Shown piece after piece: positions 8,370-19,109 of a stretch of DNA of 33,215 nt. The stretch is taken from positions 1-33,215 of the forward strand of contig JAOBWM010000031.1 of NCBI GenBank assembly GCA_025463365.1. The letters are read 5' to 3'. This DNA is from Acidimicrobiales bacterium. Its GTDB lineage: Bacteria; Actinomycetota; Acidimicrobiia; Acidimicrobiales; Iamiaceae. The notes under the pieces were generated by a model. The model saw nothing but the letters and a program-made list of their open reading frames with translations, had not been told where the DNA came from and ran no database searches. The stretch's first letter is position 1. Each line of letters begins with the position of its first letter. The translations under genes were made by a program, and so were the position numbers.

Positions 8370-9800
8370 CTACAGCTGGAGCGACTTGGTCTGGAGGAAC
8401 TCTTCCAGGCCGTACTTGCCCAGCTCGCGGCCGTTGCCGGACTGCTTGTAGCCACCGAACGGGGCGAGGGCGTTGAACGAGCCGCCGTTGATCTCGAGCT
8501 GGCCGGTGCGGATGCGGCGGGCGACGGCCTTGGCCGACTCCTTGTCCGCGCCCCAGACGCCGCCGGACAGGCCGTACGGGCTGTCGTTGGCGATGGCCAC
8601 CGCGTCGTCGACGTCGTCGTAGGCGATGACCGACAGGACCGGCCCGAAGATCTCCTCCTGGGCGATGGTCATGTCGTTGCGGACCCCCGCGAAGACCGTG
8701 GGCTTCACGAAGTAGCCGGTGTCGAGGCCGTCGGGCTGCTCGGCCCCACCGGTGACGAGGGTGGCGCCCTCCTCGATGCCCTTCTCGATGAAGCCGCGCA
8801 CGCGATCGCGCTGGGCCGCCGAGATCAGGGGGCCGAGGCGGCCCTCGCCGACGGCCGGGTCACCGAGCGTGTAGACGGACTCGACCTCGTCGCGGAGCAC
8901 GTCGACGATCTGGTCGTGCTTGGCGGCCGGCACGAGCAGCCGGGTGAAGGCGGTGCACGTCTGGCCGGAGTTCAGGTACGCCGACTGCACGGCGGCCCGG
9001 GCGGCCTTCTCCAGCTCGGCGCCGTCGAGGTCGGGCAGGAGGATGTTGGCGGACTTGCCGCCCAGCTCGAGGGCCACGCGCTTGACCGTGGCGGCACCGA
9101 GCTCGGCGACGCGCTTTCCGGCGCGGGTGGAGCCGGTGAACGAGACCATGTCGACGTCGGGGTGGCTGGCGATCGCCTCGCCGACGACCGGGCCGGTGCC
9201 CGACACCAGGTTGAACACGCCGGCGGGGAGGCCGATCTCGTCGATGATCTCGGCGAGGATGAACGCGTTGAGGGGCGCCACCTCGCTCGGCTTCAGCACC
9301 ACGGTGCAGCCGGCGGCCAGCGCGGGGGCGACCTTGGCGACGATCTGGTGCAGCGGGTAGTTCCAGGGCGTGATGCAGCCGACGACGCCGACCGGTTCCT
9401 GAACGACGAGGGAGTTGCCGACCTCTTCCTCCCACGGGAAGGCTTCGACGATCGCCGGGTAGGTGGCGGCGACGGCCTTGGGCAAGCCGGCCTGGATCAG
9501 CTGCGACAAGAACAGCGGCATGCCGACCTCGCCGGTGATCGTCTCCGCGATCTCCTGGTTGCGGGCGCCGATGCCCTCCGAGAGGGCCTGCACGTACTTG
9601 GCCCGGTCCGACGGGTTGGTGGCGGCCCAGCCGTCGAAGGCCGACTTGGCCGCGGCGACGGCCTTGTCGACGTCGGCCGCCGAGCCCTCCGGGATGTGGC
9701 CCATGGGCTGCTCGGTGGTGGCGTTGATGACCTCGATGGAGCCGGTGCCGTCGGGCTGGACCCACTCGCCGTCGATGTAGAGCTTGTCGTAGTCCTGCAC
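8370..9800 (-). CDS. NAD(P)-dependent aldehyde dehydrogenase
   Basis: A 476-residue ALDH superfamily enzyme oxidising an aldehyde to the acid in the cytoplasm. The active site is complete: oxyanion Asn147 in TPWNYP, Lys170 in VLKPSE, general base Glu245 in LELGGKS and nucleophile Cys282 in NSGQTC; EEIFGPV and FGGYKQSG occur later. It resembles broad-substrate ALDHs linked to degradation of alkyl or aromatic compounds. GTG 9800 is supported by GAGGAG 6 nt upstream. It lies downstream of the amidohydrolase and AlkD-like genes on the same strand, 167 bp after the latter, so co-transcription is possible but not shown. The aldehyde substrate is unknown; a link to the nearby monooxygenase is a guess. 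Confidence 0.93.
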   Translation of the reverse strand: MQDYDKLYIDGEWVQPDGTGSIEVINATTEQPMGHIPEGSAADVDKAVAAAKSAFDGWAATNPSDRAKYVQALSEGIGARNQEIAETITGEVGMPLFLSQLIQAGLPKAVAATYPAIVEAFPWEEEVGNSLVVQEPVGVVGCITPWNYPLHQIVAKVAPALAAGCTVVLKPSEVAPLNAFILAEIIDEIGLPAGVFNLVSGTGPVVGEAIASHPDVDMVSFTGSTRAGKRVAELGAATVKRVALELGGKSANILLPDLDGAELEKAARAAVQSAYLNSGQTCTAFTRLLVPAAKHDQIVDVLRDEVESVYTLGDPAVGEGRLGPLISAAQRDRVRGFIEKGIEEGATLVTGGAEQPDGLDTGYFVKPTVFAGVRNDMTIAQEEIFGPVLSVIAYDDVDDAVAIANDSPYGLSGGVWGADKESAKAVARRIRTGQLEINGGSFNALAPFGGYKQSGNGRELGKYGLEEFLQTKSLQL

Positions 9801-9967
9801 GCAGATCTCCTCTCGAGCGCCGCTGCGGGAGGTGGCGGCGACGCGTAGCGAATGCCCGCACGACGCTACCGGTGAGCCGATGGGCCCGCTCCCCGCCGCC
9901 GCAGGTTTCGAGGTCAGCTTCAGCGGGGCGGTGAAGACGAGGGTTGGAGGGTTCGCCGGTGGTCAGG

Positions 9968-10644
9968 TCAGACGGCTGAGCCCAGGTCCTTGAGACGGCT
10001 CGTCCGGCCCGGCTGGCATTGGGATCGCCCGACGCTGCAAGTCGGAGGCCGACCTCGGTGGTGGCGTCCGCCACCGTCAGGCGCTTCTTGGCGACCGCCC
10101 GCAACGCCATGATCACCGCCTTGTTGACCAGCGGCCGATCGTCGGTCGCCCCCTCCTCGATGAGCGCGAGCGCATGCTCGAACCGCCCGTCGTCGGCGGT
10201 GCGGTCGTGCAGGGCCAGGGCCCAGATCAAGGCGAACGCGGCGCGTCTCACGAATTCGCGATCGTCGGCGAACCAGGCGTCGACCCGACCCCACGGATCG
10301 GCAGCCCGATCGAACAGGTTGAAGCAGACGGTGTCGCAGATGGCCCAGTTGTCGAACTCGGCGACCCATCGATCCATCTGCTCGACGGTGACGAGCTCGG
10401 CGTCGTCGACGAGGGCAGCCACGGTGCGGGCTTCGTAGCCGCCGTCGGCCCACAGCGCGGCAGCCAGGTCGTGGTCCCGCCCGAGGTCCTTCGCCAGGAC
10501 CTTCATGTCCTTCATCGCCACGCCGAGGGCGCGGTCGGTGTGGATGCCGTAGCGGGGACCCATCTGCTCGCGGACCGATGGGTCCGCATGGGCGGCCAGC
10601 CAGGCGAGGGCGTGGCCGACTCCCGGGTCGACGGCCGGAGGCAC
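9968..10644 (-). CDS. DNA alkylation repair protein (AlkD/HEAT-like), apparent 3' frameshift
   Basis: Resembles COG4912-type AlkD proteins, which wrap DNA with HEAT-like helices and remove alkylated bases. Family-like segments include RYGI, GVAMKDMKVLAKDLGRDH, the conserved MDRW-x5-DNWAICDTVC block, and FVRRAAFALIWALALHD. The expected length is about 225 residues. Up to about 10005 the coding frame gives LAASGDPNASRAGR, but it then continues without a stop to 8860, through half of the aldehyde dehydrogenase gene. Shifting by one base gives a family-like ending, SRLKDLGSAV, with a stop at 9968-9970. One missing base near 9995-10010 explains this best, through mutation or sequence error. The start is GTG 10644, or TTG 10650 overlapping the TGA of the amidohydrolase gene. 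Confidence 0.7.
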
Positions 10645-10646
10645 CG

Positions 10647-12371
10647 TCAACTGGTGGCGACGGTGCGCGTGTCTCGGCCGCTGCGGAGGATGGTTCCGGG
10701 GAGCTCGCCGGTGGGCTTGCCGTCGACGACGACCACGGTGCCGTTGACGAGCACGCGGGTGACGCCGATCGAGTCGGCGGTGAGGCGGGGCGAGTTGCCG
10801 GGGAGGTCGTGGACGAGCTCGGCCAGCTCGGAGCCGACCGTCTCGGGGTCGATGATCGTGATGTCGGCGAAGTTGCCCTCGACCAGCGTGCCGCGGCCGT
10901 TGAGGCCGAACAGCTCGGCCGGCACCTGCGTCATGAGTTGGACCGCCCGCTCCAGGGAGACGAGCTTGCGGCCGCGGAGGGTGTCGCCGAGGAACCGGGT
11001 GGGGAACGGGGCGCCGCACATGCGGTCGAGGTGAGCGCCGGCGTCCGACCCGCCGAGCATGGCCCGGTCGTCGGCCCACGTCTGGCGGCGCAGCTCCCAC
11101 GAGGCGGCGTCGCCGTCGGGCGGGATGGGCCACAAGACCGTGCGCAGCTCGTCGGCCACCACGATGTCGATGAGGGTGGCGAAGGCGTCCTGGCCGCGCT
11201 CGTCGGCCAGCTCGCCGACCCGCCGACCCTTGAGGCCTTCGTTGGCCGCCGAGTAGGTGTCACCGATGATGTAGTTCTCGAAGTCGGCGAGCCGCTTGAA
11301 CACACCGGCCTCGGGGGCCTGCGAGAGCTCAAGCATGCGGGCCTGGATCTCGGGCTTCTGCAGTTCGGCGATGCGCTCGCGCACGGGCAGGCCGAGCACG
11401 AGGTCCTTCCAACCGGGGATCAGGAACAGCCCGCAGTGGTTGAGGAAGCTCATGTTCATGGGCACCAGCACCGGCAACGTGAGGGCCACGATGCGGCCGC
11501 CCTTCTCAGCGGCCCGATCACCGGCCGACAGCTGGCGGGGGATGCGCGTGGGCTCACGGGAGTCGATGGTGAGCACGTTCCAGTTCAGCGGGCGCTTGGC
11601 CGCGGCGGTCATGTCGGAGAACAGCTCGATCTCCTCGTCTGAGAACTTGTCGAGGCACCCGTCGGTCATGGCCTCGAGCGTGGTGCCGGGGTGTTGCTCG
11701 ACGACCTCGCACAGCGCGAGGAGCTCCTCGTTGGTGGCCCAGCGCGACGCCACCGGCTTGCCGTCGCCGTCGGAGTGGGTGCGGCTGAGGGTGGTGGAGA
11801 AGCCGAGGCCGCCGGCCTCGATCGATTCGCCCAGCAGCGCCTGCATGGCGGCGACCTGTTCAGGCGTGGCCTCGTTGCCCACCGACTCCGGACCCATCAC
11901 ATAGCGGCGGATGGCGTTGTGGCCGACGAGGAAGCCGGCGTTCACGCCGACCTTGCCCTCGAGCCGGTCCAGGTACTCGGCGAACGTCTCCCAGTTCCAC
12001 GGGACACCCTCTTCGAGCGCCGCCACCGACATGCCCTCGACCGATGCCATGAACTCGCGGGTGTAGGCCGCGTCCTCCGCCTTGAGCGGGGCGAGCGTGA
12101 AGCCGCAGTTGCCGCCGATCACGGTGGTGACGCCGTGGACGTTCGACGGCGAAGCGCCGCCGTCCCAGAACAGCTGGGCGTCGTAGTGCGTGTGCGGGTC
12201 GATGATCCCGGGGATGACCAGCAGGCCCGTGGCGTCGAGGACCTCGGCCGCCTCCTCGTCGATCGACCCGATGGCCACGATCCGCCCGTCCCGGATCCCG
12301 ACGTCGGCGACGCGAGGAGCAGCCCCGGTCCCGTCGACGACGGTCCCGCCCTTGATGAGGTGATCGAGCAT
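10647..12371 (-). CDS. D-aminoacylase-like amidohydrolase (Amidohydrolase_3)
   Basis: A 574-residue metal-dependent hydrolase of the N-acyl-D-amino-acid deacylase-like group, hydrolysing an amide or cyclic amide; the substrate is unknown. The TIM-barrel metal site begins with the H-x-H motif at H60 and H62 (DPHTHYD). C89 in GGNCGF matches the metal-bridging Cys seen in D-aminoacylases, and GSDAGAHLD late in the protein carries the conserved Asp. The small beta-sandwich halves are visible at the N-terminus (LIKGGTVVDGTG) and C-terminus (VTRVLVNGTVVVVDGKPTGELPG). ATG 12371 has GGAGGG 9 nt upstream. A perfect palindrome lies 31 bp upstream of the start, pointing to repressor control. The AlkD-like gene follows immediately or overlaps. 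Confidence 0.88.
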   Translation of the reverse strand: MLDHLIKGGTVVDGTGAAPRVADVGIRDGRIVAIGSIDEEAAEVLDATGLLVIPGIIDPHTHYDAQLFWDGGASPSNVHGVTTVIGGNCGFTLAPLKAEDAAYTREFMASVEGMSVAALEEGVPWNWETFAEYLDRLEGKVGVNAGFLVGHNAIRRYVMGPESVGNEATPEQVAAMQALLGESIEAGGLGFSTTLSRTHSDGDGKPVASRWATNEELLALCEVVEQHPGTTLEAMTDGCLDKFSDEEIELFSDMTAAAKRPLNWNVLTIDSREPTRIPRQLSAGDRAAEKGGRIVALTLPVLVPMNMSFLNHCGLFLIPGWKDLVLGLPVRERIAELQKPEIQARMLELSQAPEAGVFKRLADFENYIIGDTYSAANEGLKGRRVGELADERGQDAFATLIDIVVADELRTVLWPIPPDGDAASWELRRQTWADDRAMLGGSDAGAHLDRMCGAPFPTRFLGDTLRGRKLVSLERAVQLMTQVPAELFGLNGRGTLVEGNFADITIIDPETVGSELAELVHDLPGNSPRLTADSIGVTRVLVNGTVVVVDGKPTGELPGTILRSGRDTRTVATS

Positions 12372-12402
12372 GGGAGATGGCCCTCCGGGTCGACGCGACG
12401 TT

Positions 12403-12419
12403 TCTGACGGACCGTCAGA
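12403..12419. promoter_or_regulatory. Palindromic operator candidate (TetR type)
   Basis: TCTGACGG-A-CCGTCAGA is a perfect 8+1+8 inverted repeat, 31 bp upstream of the amidohydrolase start. Its TGAC...GTCA core is typical of TetR-family operators. It differs in sequence and spacing from the palindrome at 7792, so it probably binds a different regulator. Confidence 0.6.
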
Positions 12420-12516
12420 TCGTATCGGGTCCCGGCGGGGACCCGCTTGCGCCGGCGGCGGCAACCCTCGAGAGCCGTCGTTCGCACCTCGGCTCGACAC
12501 CTGAGCGTCGTCTCGA

Positions 12517-12858
12517 TCAGGAGGCTTCGCCGGCGTAGTCGTGCCAGTGGTGGGCGACGAAGCTCTCGAACATCTCCTCGTCCTCAGCGATGGAGACGCC
12601 GTCCTCGTCGAACCAGCAGCCGCAGGAGATCATCTGGTGTCGGCAGCACGGGCATCGTTGGACGTCGCATCCGAGGTGGTGGAAGCCGCCGACGGGGACG
12701 CCGCAGTCGCCGCAGCGACCGTCGGGGCGCTTGTAGCGGCCTTGGCGGTCCTTGCCGAAGGGCTTCAGTGGGAACGGGGCGCCGTCTCGGTGGAGGACCT
12801 CCACCGAGTAGCTGATTCCGTCGAGCATCTCTTGTGAGCAGTAGTTGCAAGCAGCCAT
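12517..12858 (-). CDS. Small Cys-rich zinc-ribbon protein
   Basis: A 113-residue hypothetical protein with ten cysteines. The N-terminal knuckle is C4-x2-C7. A second cluster comprises C49-x2-C52, H60, H61, C64, C69-x2-C72 and C79-G-C81. The second block (CGDCGV-x5-HHLGCD-x3-CPCC-x6-CGC) resembles a zinc-ribbon module in many uncharacterised small bacterial proteins and in some phage or plasmid proteins. The C-terminal tail is acidic and aromatic. At least two zinc ions are likely; a nucleic-acid-binding or protein-binding role is inference only. ATG 12858 starts right at the first knuckle, with only a weak upstream ribosome site. It is divergent from the isocitrate dehydrogenase gene. Confidence 0.75.
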   Translation of the reverse strand: MAACNYCSQEMLDGISYSVEVLHRDGAPFPLKPFGKDRQGRYKRPDGRCGDCGVPVGGFHHLGCDVQRCPCCRHQMISCGCWFDEDGVSIAEDEEMFESFVAHHWHDYAGEAS

Positions 12859-12884
12859 GGGGAGATCATCCACACCCCCAGTGA

Positions 12885-15212
<2,328 letters not shown>

Positions 15213-15438
15213 CCGAGTCCGCGACGTGCACCCCGGCCGGTCGGCGAATCGACCGAGCCTCAAGGTCAACACGCCCACCGAGGCCGGCCGGAAGGTCACG
15301 ATCATCGTCGGCGAGGAGGGCCACCACGACGCCGAGGGACAACTCCCCGTCAGCTGGTGGTTCACCTTCAAGCCCGTCGAGACGGAACCGAGCATTTCGC
15401 GGGGTTGGTCGATCTGTGGTGGGCGCGACAATGCGGCC
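15213..15438 (+). other. Coding-like stretch upstream of the DinB gene
   Basis: Between the isocitrate dehydrogenase stop and the DinB ATG, the DinB frame stays open from GTG 15226. It encodes a protein-like sequence (LKVNTPTEAGRKVTIIVGEE, QLPVSWWFTFKPVETE) with nearly all third positions G or C. I do not recognise it. It may be an N-terminal extension of the DinB protein, a gene remnant, or chance. Confidence 0.35.
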
Positions 15439-16005
15439 ATGGCCACGACCCGACGAGCAGACATGTTCATCGATCTCGAGGGCGACCCGCGCGAAGACGG
15501 GCCGACGTTGGGTGACGAGCGCACCACCCTCGTCGAGGGCTTGCGCTGTGCGCGCCTCACGTTGGAGATCAAGTGCTCGGGTCTCGATGCCGAGGAGATG
15601 GCGCGGCGCTCCGTCGAGCCCTCGACCATGTCGCTGCTGGGGCTGGTACGGCACCTGGCGGAGATGGAGCGCGGTTCGTTCCGCATCGTGATGGCTGGGC
15701 AGGACGTGCCTCCGCTGTTCTGCTCCGACACCGACCGCGATGGCGACTTCGACGGCGCGGTTCCCGACCCGCAAGTGGTCGCCGAGGCCTGGGACACATG
15801 GCGAGCAGAGGTGGCCTTCGCCGAGCGATTCGTCGCCGATGCGCCGAGTCTCGACATCACCGCAAAGGAACGGCAAGGCGTCGGCGCAGGGCACGGCCCG
15901 ATCTCTCTGCGCGAGGTGCTGCTCGAGATGTTCCACGAGTACGCCCGCCATCTCGGTCACGCCGACCTCCTGCGTGAGCGGATCGACGGACGCATCGGCC
16001 AGTAA
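15439..16005 (+). CDS. DinB/DUF664 family protein
   Basis: A 188-residue four-helix-bundle protein of the DinB/DUF664 superfamily. In actinobacteria this superfamily includes mycothiol-dependent metalloenzymes. The likely metal ligands are H72 (LVRHLAEMER) and H171 and H174 (YARHLGHADLL). The ERTTLVEGLRCARLT start of the first helix is typical. ATG 15439 is the only in-frame ATG before the fold. The same frame is open upstream to a GTG at 15226, and that stretch has coding-like third-position GC, so an N-terminal extension cannot be excluded. Enzymatic role unknown; mycothiol use is inferred from the family and host type. Confidence 0.85.
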   Translation: MATTRRADMFIDLEGDPREDGPTLGDERTTLVEGLRCARLTLEIKCSGLDAEEMARRSVEPSTMSLLGLVRHLAEMERGSFRIVMAGQDVPPLFCSDTDRDGDFDGAVPDPQVVAEAWDTWRAEVAFAERFVADAPSLDITAKERQGVGAGHGPISLREVLLEMFHEYARHLGHADLLRERIDGRIGQ

Positions 16006-16118
16006 CTCGTACGTGCGGCCGACCGGTGTGCATACGATCGGCCCGGCCTCCCGTGCTCGGCCATCGCTGAGGGGGAACGGGAGCCGGACTGCTTCGATCT
16101 CCACCGAAGGGTGCACCC

Positions 16119-17540
16119 ATGTCTCCGACCCGGCGTGAGTTCCTGGCGGGCGCGCTCGCCACCGCGGGCGTGGCCGCGGTGGCTGGCTGCTCCAACGGCT
16201 CGTCCGATGCCGGCACGAAGGACGACCGCGGCTCGACGACCACCAAGCCCAAGGGGAAGACGACACCGTCGGAGTCGGGGCTCGCCCGGGTGACCACGCC
16301 GCCCGATCCGGCGTCGTCGGGACTCGACCACATCGTGGTGGTGATGATGGAGAACCGCTCCTTCGACCACTACCTCGGCTGGCTGCCCGGCGCCGACGGC
16401 AAGCAGGCCGGACTCACCTTCACCGACAAGAACGGCACGTCGATGGACTCCCATCGGCTGACCGACTTCCAGAACTGCGACCATCCCGACCCTGACCACA
16501 GCTACGAAGGCGGCCGGGTCCAGCTGGCGAAGGGCGCGTGCGACGGGTTCTTGAAGTCGGGGCAGAACGACGAGTTCGCCATCGGGTACTTCACCCAGGA
16601 CGACCTGCCCTTCACCGGCCAGGCCGCGGCCCACTGGTGCACGCTCGATCGCTACTTCAGCGCCACCATGGCCGAGACGTACCCGAACCGCTTCTACCAG
16701 CACAGCGCGGGCACCGATCGCACCCACAACTCGTTCAAGATCAGCACGCTCCCCACGATCTGGGACCGCCTGGGGGCCAAGGGCGTCAGTGCCCGCTACT
16801 ACTTCAACGACGTGCCGTTCATCGCGTTGTACGGCGGCAAGTACGGGTCGATCTCGAAGCCGTTCGACGCCTTCCTCCAGGACGCGGAGAGGGGCACGCT
16901 CCCCGCGGTGTCGTTCGTGGATCCGAAGTTCACGAACGAGGGCAAGGGCACCTCGGCCGACGACCACCCCCACGCCGACATCCGCGCCGGCCAGTGGTTC
17001 CTCGACCAGATCTACGAGGCCGTCACCAAGGGCCCGAGGTGGGACAAGACCCTGGTGGTCGTGAACTACGACGAGTGGGGTGGCTTCTTCGACCACGTGG
17101 CCCCCACCGAGGCCCCCGACCTCACCCCGAAGCAGGGCACCGGCCTCCGCGGCTTCCGGGTCCCGGCGATGCTGTGGGGCCCGACGGTCCAGCGAGGCAC
17201 GATCGGCCACGAGACCTACGACCACACCTCGATCCTCAAGATGATCGAGTGGCGCCACGACCTCGCCCCACTCACGCCTCGGGATCGAGCCGCAAGGAAC
17301 CTCGCCGAAGTCCTCGACCTGAGAGGCAAGCCCGACACCGAAGCCCCCCAGTGGAACGTGGCCAAGTTCGATCCAATCGCCTGCGGAACGCCCCAGGTGG
17401 TCCCGGCCACCGCCTCCAAGAAGGCCGACGAGGGCGACGGCGAGGCGCTCGGCCCCGACGGCGAGGACCACTTCGCCGAATGGCAAGGCATCCGCACCCT
17501 CGCCGACCACCACCGCTTCCCAGCCCCATTTTCCTTCTGA
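16119..17540 (+). CDS. Phospholipase C / phosphoesterase family lipoprotein, Tat-exported
   Basis: A 473-residue member of the bacterial phospholipase C/acid phosphatase (phosphoesterase) family, which hydrolyses phosphodiesters outside the membrane. The N-terminus has a twin-arginine signal (TRREFLAG, R5-R6) and a lipobox ending at C24 (VAGC), so the protein should be Tat-exported and lipid-anchored. A Ser/Thr/Lys-rich linker (25-65) precedes the catalytic domain, which opens with HIVVVMMENRSFDHY (residues 71-85), holding metal ligands Glu78 and Asn79 and the characteristic ENRSFDH. DHPHADIRAGQ, VVNYDEWGGFFDHV and YDHTSILKMIEWR follow as expected. ATG 16119 has GAAGGG 7 nt upstream. A TACGAT hexamer at 16033-16038 could be the -10 box. 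Confidence 0.92.
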   Translation: MSPTRREFLAGALATAGVAAVAGCSNGSSDAGTKDDRGSTTTKPKGKTTPSESGLARVTTPPDPASSGLDHIVVVMMENRSFDHYLGWLPGADGKQAGLTFTDKNGTSMDSHRLTDFQNCDHPDPDHSYEGGRVQLAKGACDGFLKSGQNDEFAIGYFTQDDLPFTGQAAAHWCTLDRYFSATMAETYPNRFYQHSAGTDRTHNSFKISTLPTIWDRLGAKGVSARYYFNDVPFIALYGGKYGSISKPFDAFLQDAERGTLPAVSFVDPKFTNEGKGTSADDHPHADIRAGQWFLDQIYEAVTKGPRWDKTLVVVNYDEWGGFFDHVAPTEAPDLTPKQGTGLRGFRVPAMLWGPTVQRGTIGHETYDHTSILKMIEWRHDLAPLTPRDRAARNLAEVLDLRGKPDTEAPQWNVAKFDPIACGTPQVVPATASKKADEGDGEALGPDGEDHFAEWQGIRTLADHHRFPAPFSF

Positions 17541-17648
17541 ATCGACCGACACCACGCGGCTGGCCAACTTGCATCGAACTCGATGCCGGCTTCCCCCGGG
17601 TCTCGTACATCGCCAAGCAGGCAACCGCAGGGCCTCGGAGCGGAGCCG

Positions 17649-17858
17649 TCAGATCTGGTCCACTATGTCCAGGATCTCGACAACGCGATCACAGGGCTCA
17701 TGCATATCGCCAGCCATCGTCGTACTGCCACGCTGAACACAGGGCTTGCCGTTCCGGAACTCCGCGCAGGCCTTCGAGGTCACCCACTCCCGCAACGCCG
17801 CCTTCTGTGCGCTGCTGATCGCCACTCGACGATCGTAGGACGACGGACAGACACGCAT
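17649..17858 (-). CDS. Small Cys-containing hypothetical protein beside the restriction gene
   Basis: An unrecognised 69-residue frame, 48 bp downstream of the restriction-endonuclease-like gene on the same strand. The central part has coding-like third-position GC from the GTG at 17825 onward (VAISSAQKAALREWV), so the real product may be the 58-residue form starting there. It holds Cys residues in KAC-x7-PC and HEPCDR patterns plus a His, so metal binding is possible. A TACGAT hexamer on the minus strand at 17837-17832 lies 6 nt before GTG 17825, which would suit a leaderless transcript. I cannot assign a function. Its place at the end of the cassette suggests an accessory or controller role, but no helix-turn-helix is visible. 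Confidence 0.42.
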   Translation of the reverse strand: MRVCPSSYDRRVAISSAQKAALREWVTSKACAEFRNGKPCVQRGSTTMAGDMHEPCDRVVEILDIVDQI

Positions 17859-17906
17859 CTCACCGGTCTCAATGCGGCCGCGGACCCCACAAGTGTCGAA
17901 GTGGAA

Positions 17907-19079
17907 CTATCGCTCAGGGTGGAGCAGTAGATCCTGCAGCGTGAAGGACCATGTGTCATCGATTCTTTGAATGGCACCAATCCTCGATGCATCCTTCTTC
18001 CAGGCTGCAAGAGCGGTCGCCTTCTTGAACCTGAATGTCCACCGTCCGGACACCGAAAACATGCACGCTGCAACGATGTCGAATGCATCGAACAAGTACT
18101 TGCGGCCGGCACCGGAGTCCCGGGTCTTCTGCGTCTCGACCTTGGCGTCACCGTCTCGGTAGGTTGAACGAAGGGCGTTCTTGCACTCGATGGTGAGTTC
18201 GCGGCCATCGTGGAGCCAAATTCGAAAATCCGGCTGTCCGTCCTTATCGATCGCCTCATACCTGGCCACCGTTGGGTCGCTCGCGAGCAATCGGCCCAGA
18301 TGGTGCTCTGCGACGCTCCCCCTGACGGCAACGCCGAGTCGAAAGTTTGCTTCGACGATGTCCAGGATCGTCGCAGCATCGATCCCAAAGAGCCGCTCGA
18401 GCGCGTGACGGTCGACGCTCGCCGACGCGAACTGCTCGGCGAGCTTGAGCCTGAGGCCGGTCTCCAGACCCAAGCTCGTCGACAGGGCTTCGAATCGCGC
18501 GTAGTCGAGCAGGCGGTCGGGCTTGAATCCCACCATCGACTCGATGCCTTCCCAGGCCTCGCCTTGCGCGGTGCGAGGCTTCGACTTCTCCTTTGCCCAG
18601 ACCCACCAGCCGTGCTCGGCAACCGCGTCTGCGTGCTCGTCTCGGTAGTACCCGGAGATGCCCATGGGCAGCTCCTCGTAGACGAGCGGGTCGAGACCCA
18701 CGATGACGCCGCGCTCGTCGTCGACCGCGAGTACGACGGTCACGTCGACGCCGGCGGGGTCGTGACCAAGCGGGTTCGGCTCGTTGCGAACTCTCGTGGG
18801 ATCCCCGTACTTGACCTGGAAACGATGCTCCGACTCCGGTCGGTTGGTGATCCTACGCTTCGTCGTTCGGAAGGGATAGGTCAGCAGTCCGTACCGATGG
18901 CCGTCCGAATCCTCGGCGCCGATGAACATCGGAGCGACCAGCTCGTCGGGGAACGAGCACGAGACGACTCGCCCGCCACCCGCCTCGATCCCGTCCAACA
19001 GGATGTCCACCATCGAGCCGCGAGCACGCTGCACGCGGTACAGCTTCGGCACATATTCGCGACCGCCCAGGCTGGTCAC
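17907..19079 (-). CDS. Putative type II restriction endonuclease, PD-(D/E)XK type
   Basis: A 390-residue protein directly downstream of the cytosine methyltransferase gene (30 nt gap). The C-terminal part has a nuclease-like core: PDF at 283-285 and ECK at 298-300 (D284, E298, K300), in strand contexts FRIWLHD and ELTIECKN. A DXXR-like helix with KTRDSGAGRKYLFDAFDIVAA follows. The first 180 residues contain HRFQVKYG, GVDVTVVLAVDDERGVIVGLDP and GWWVWAKE, which look like a separate recognition or modified-DNA-sensing domain; I cannot name it. Start GTG 19079 keeps the whole fold, with no good ribosome site; ATG 19013 is an alternative. Base use is less GC-biased than in neighbouring core genes. 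Nuclease assignment rests on motif and context. Confidence 0.7.
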   Translation of the reverse strand: MTSLGGREYVPKLYRVQRARGSMVDILLDGIEAGGGRVVSCSFPDELVAPMFIGAEDSDGHRYGLLTYPFRTTKRRITNRPESEHRFQVKYGDPTRVRNEPNPLGHDPAGVDVTVVLAVDDERGVIVGLDPLVYEELPMGISGYYRDEHADAVAEHGWWVWAKEKSKPRTAQGEAWEGIESMVGFKPDRLLDYARFEALSTSLGLETGLRLKLAEQFASASVDRHALERLFGIDAATILDIVEANFRLGVAVRGSVAEHHLGRLLASDPTVARYEAIDKDGQPDFRIWLHDGRELTIECKNALRSTYRDGDAKVETQKTRDSGAGRKYLFDAFDIVAACMFSVSGRWTFRFKKATALAAWKKDASRIGAIQRIDDTWSFTLQDLLLHPER

Positions 19080-19109
19080 CTCGCAGGCACAGTCATCCGG
19101 AAACCTCGA

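Noticed and set aside
8860-9967. Continuation of the AlkD-like frame into the aldehyde dehydrogenase gene as a real fusion protein
   Set aside because: The tail is out of frame with the dehydrogenase, Arg/Gly-rich and without family character. A one-base frameshift explains it better.
15957-17624. 555-residue open frame opposite the phospholipase C-like gene
   Set aside because: Composition is that of a shadow frame; the plus-strand protein has a Tat signal and catalytic motifs.
17541-17648. Possible tRNA or integration site at the border of the restriction island
   Set aside because: No T-loop (GTTCRA) or acceptor stem, no integrase, and no direct repeat that I could match at the other border.
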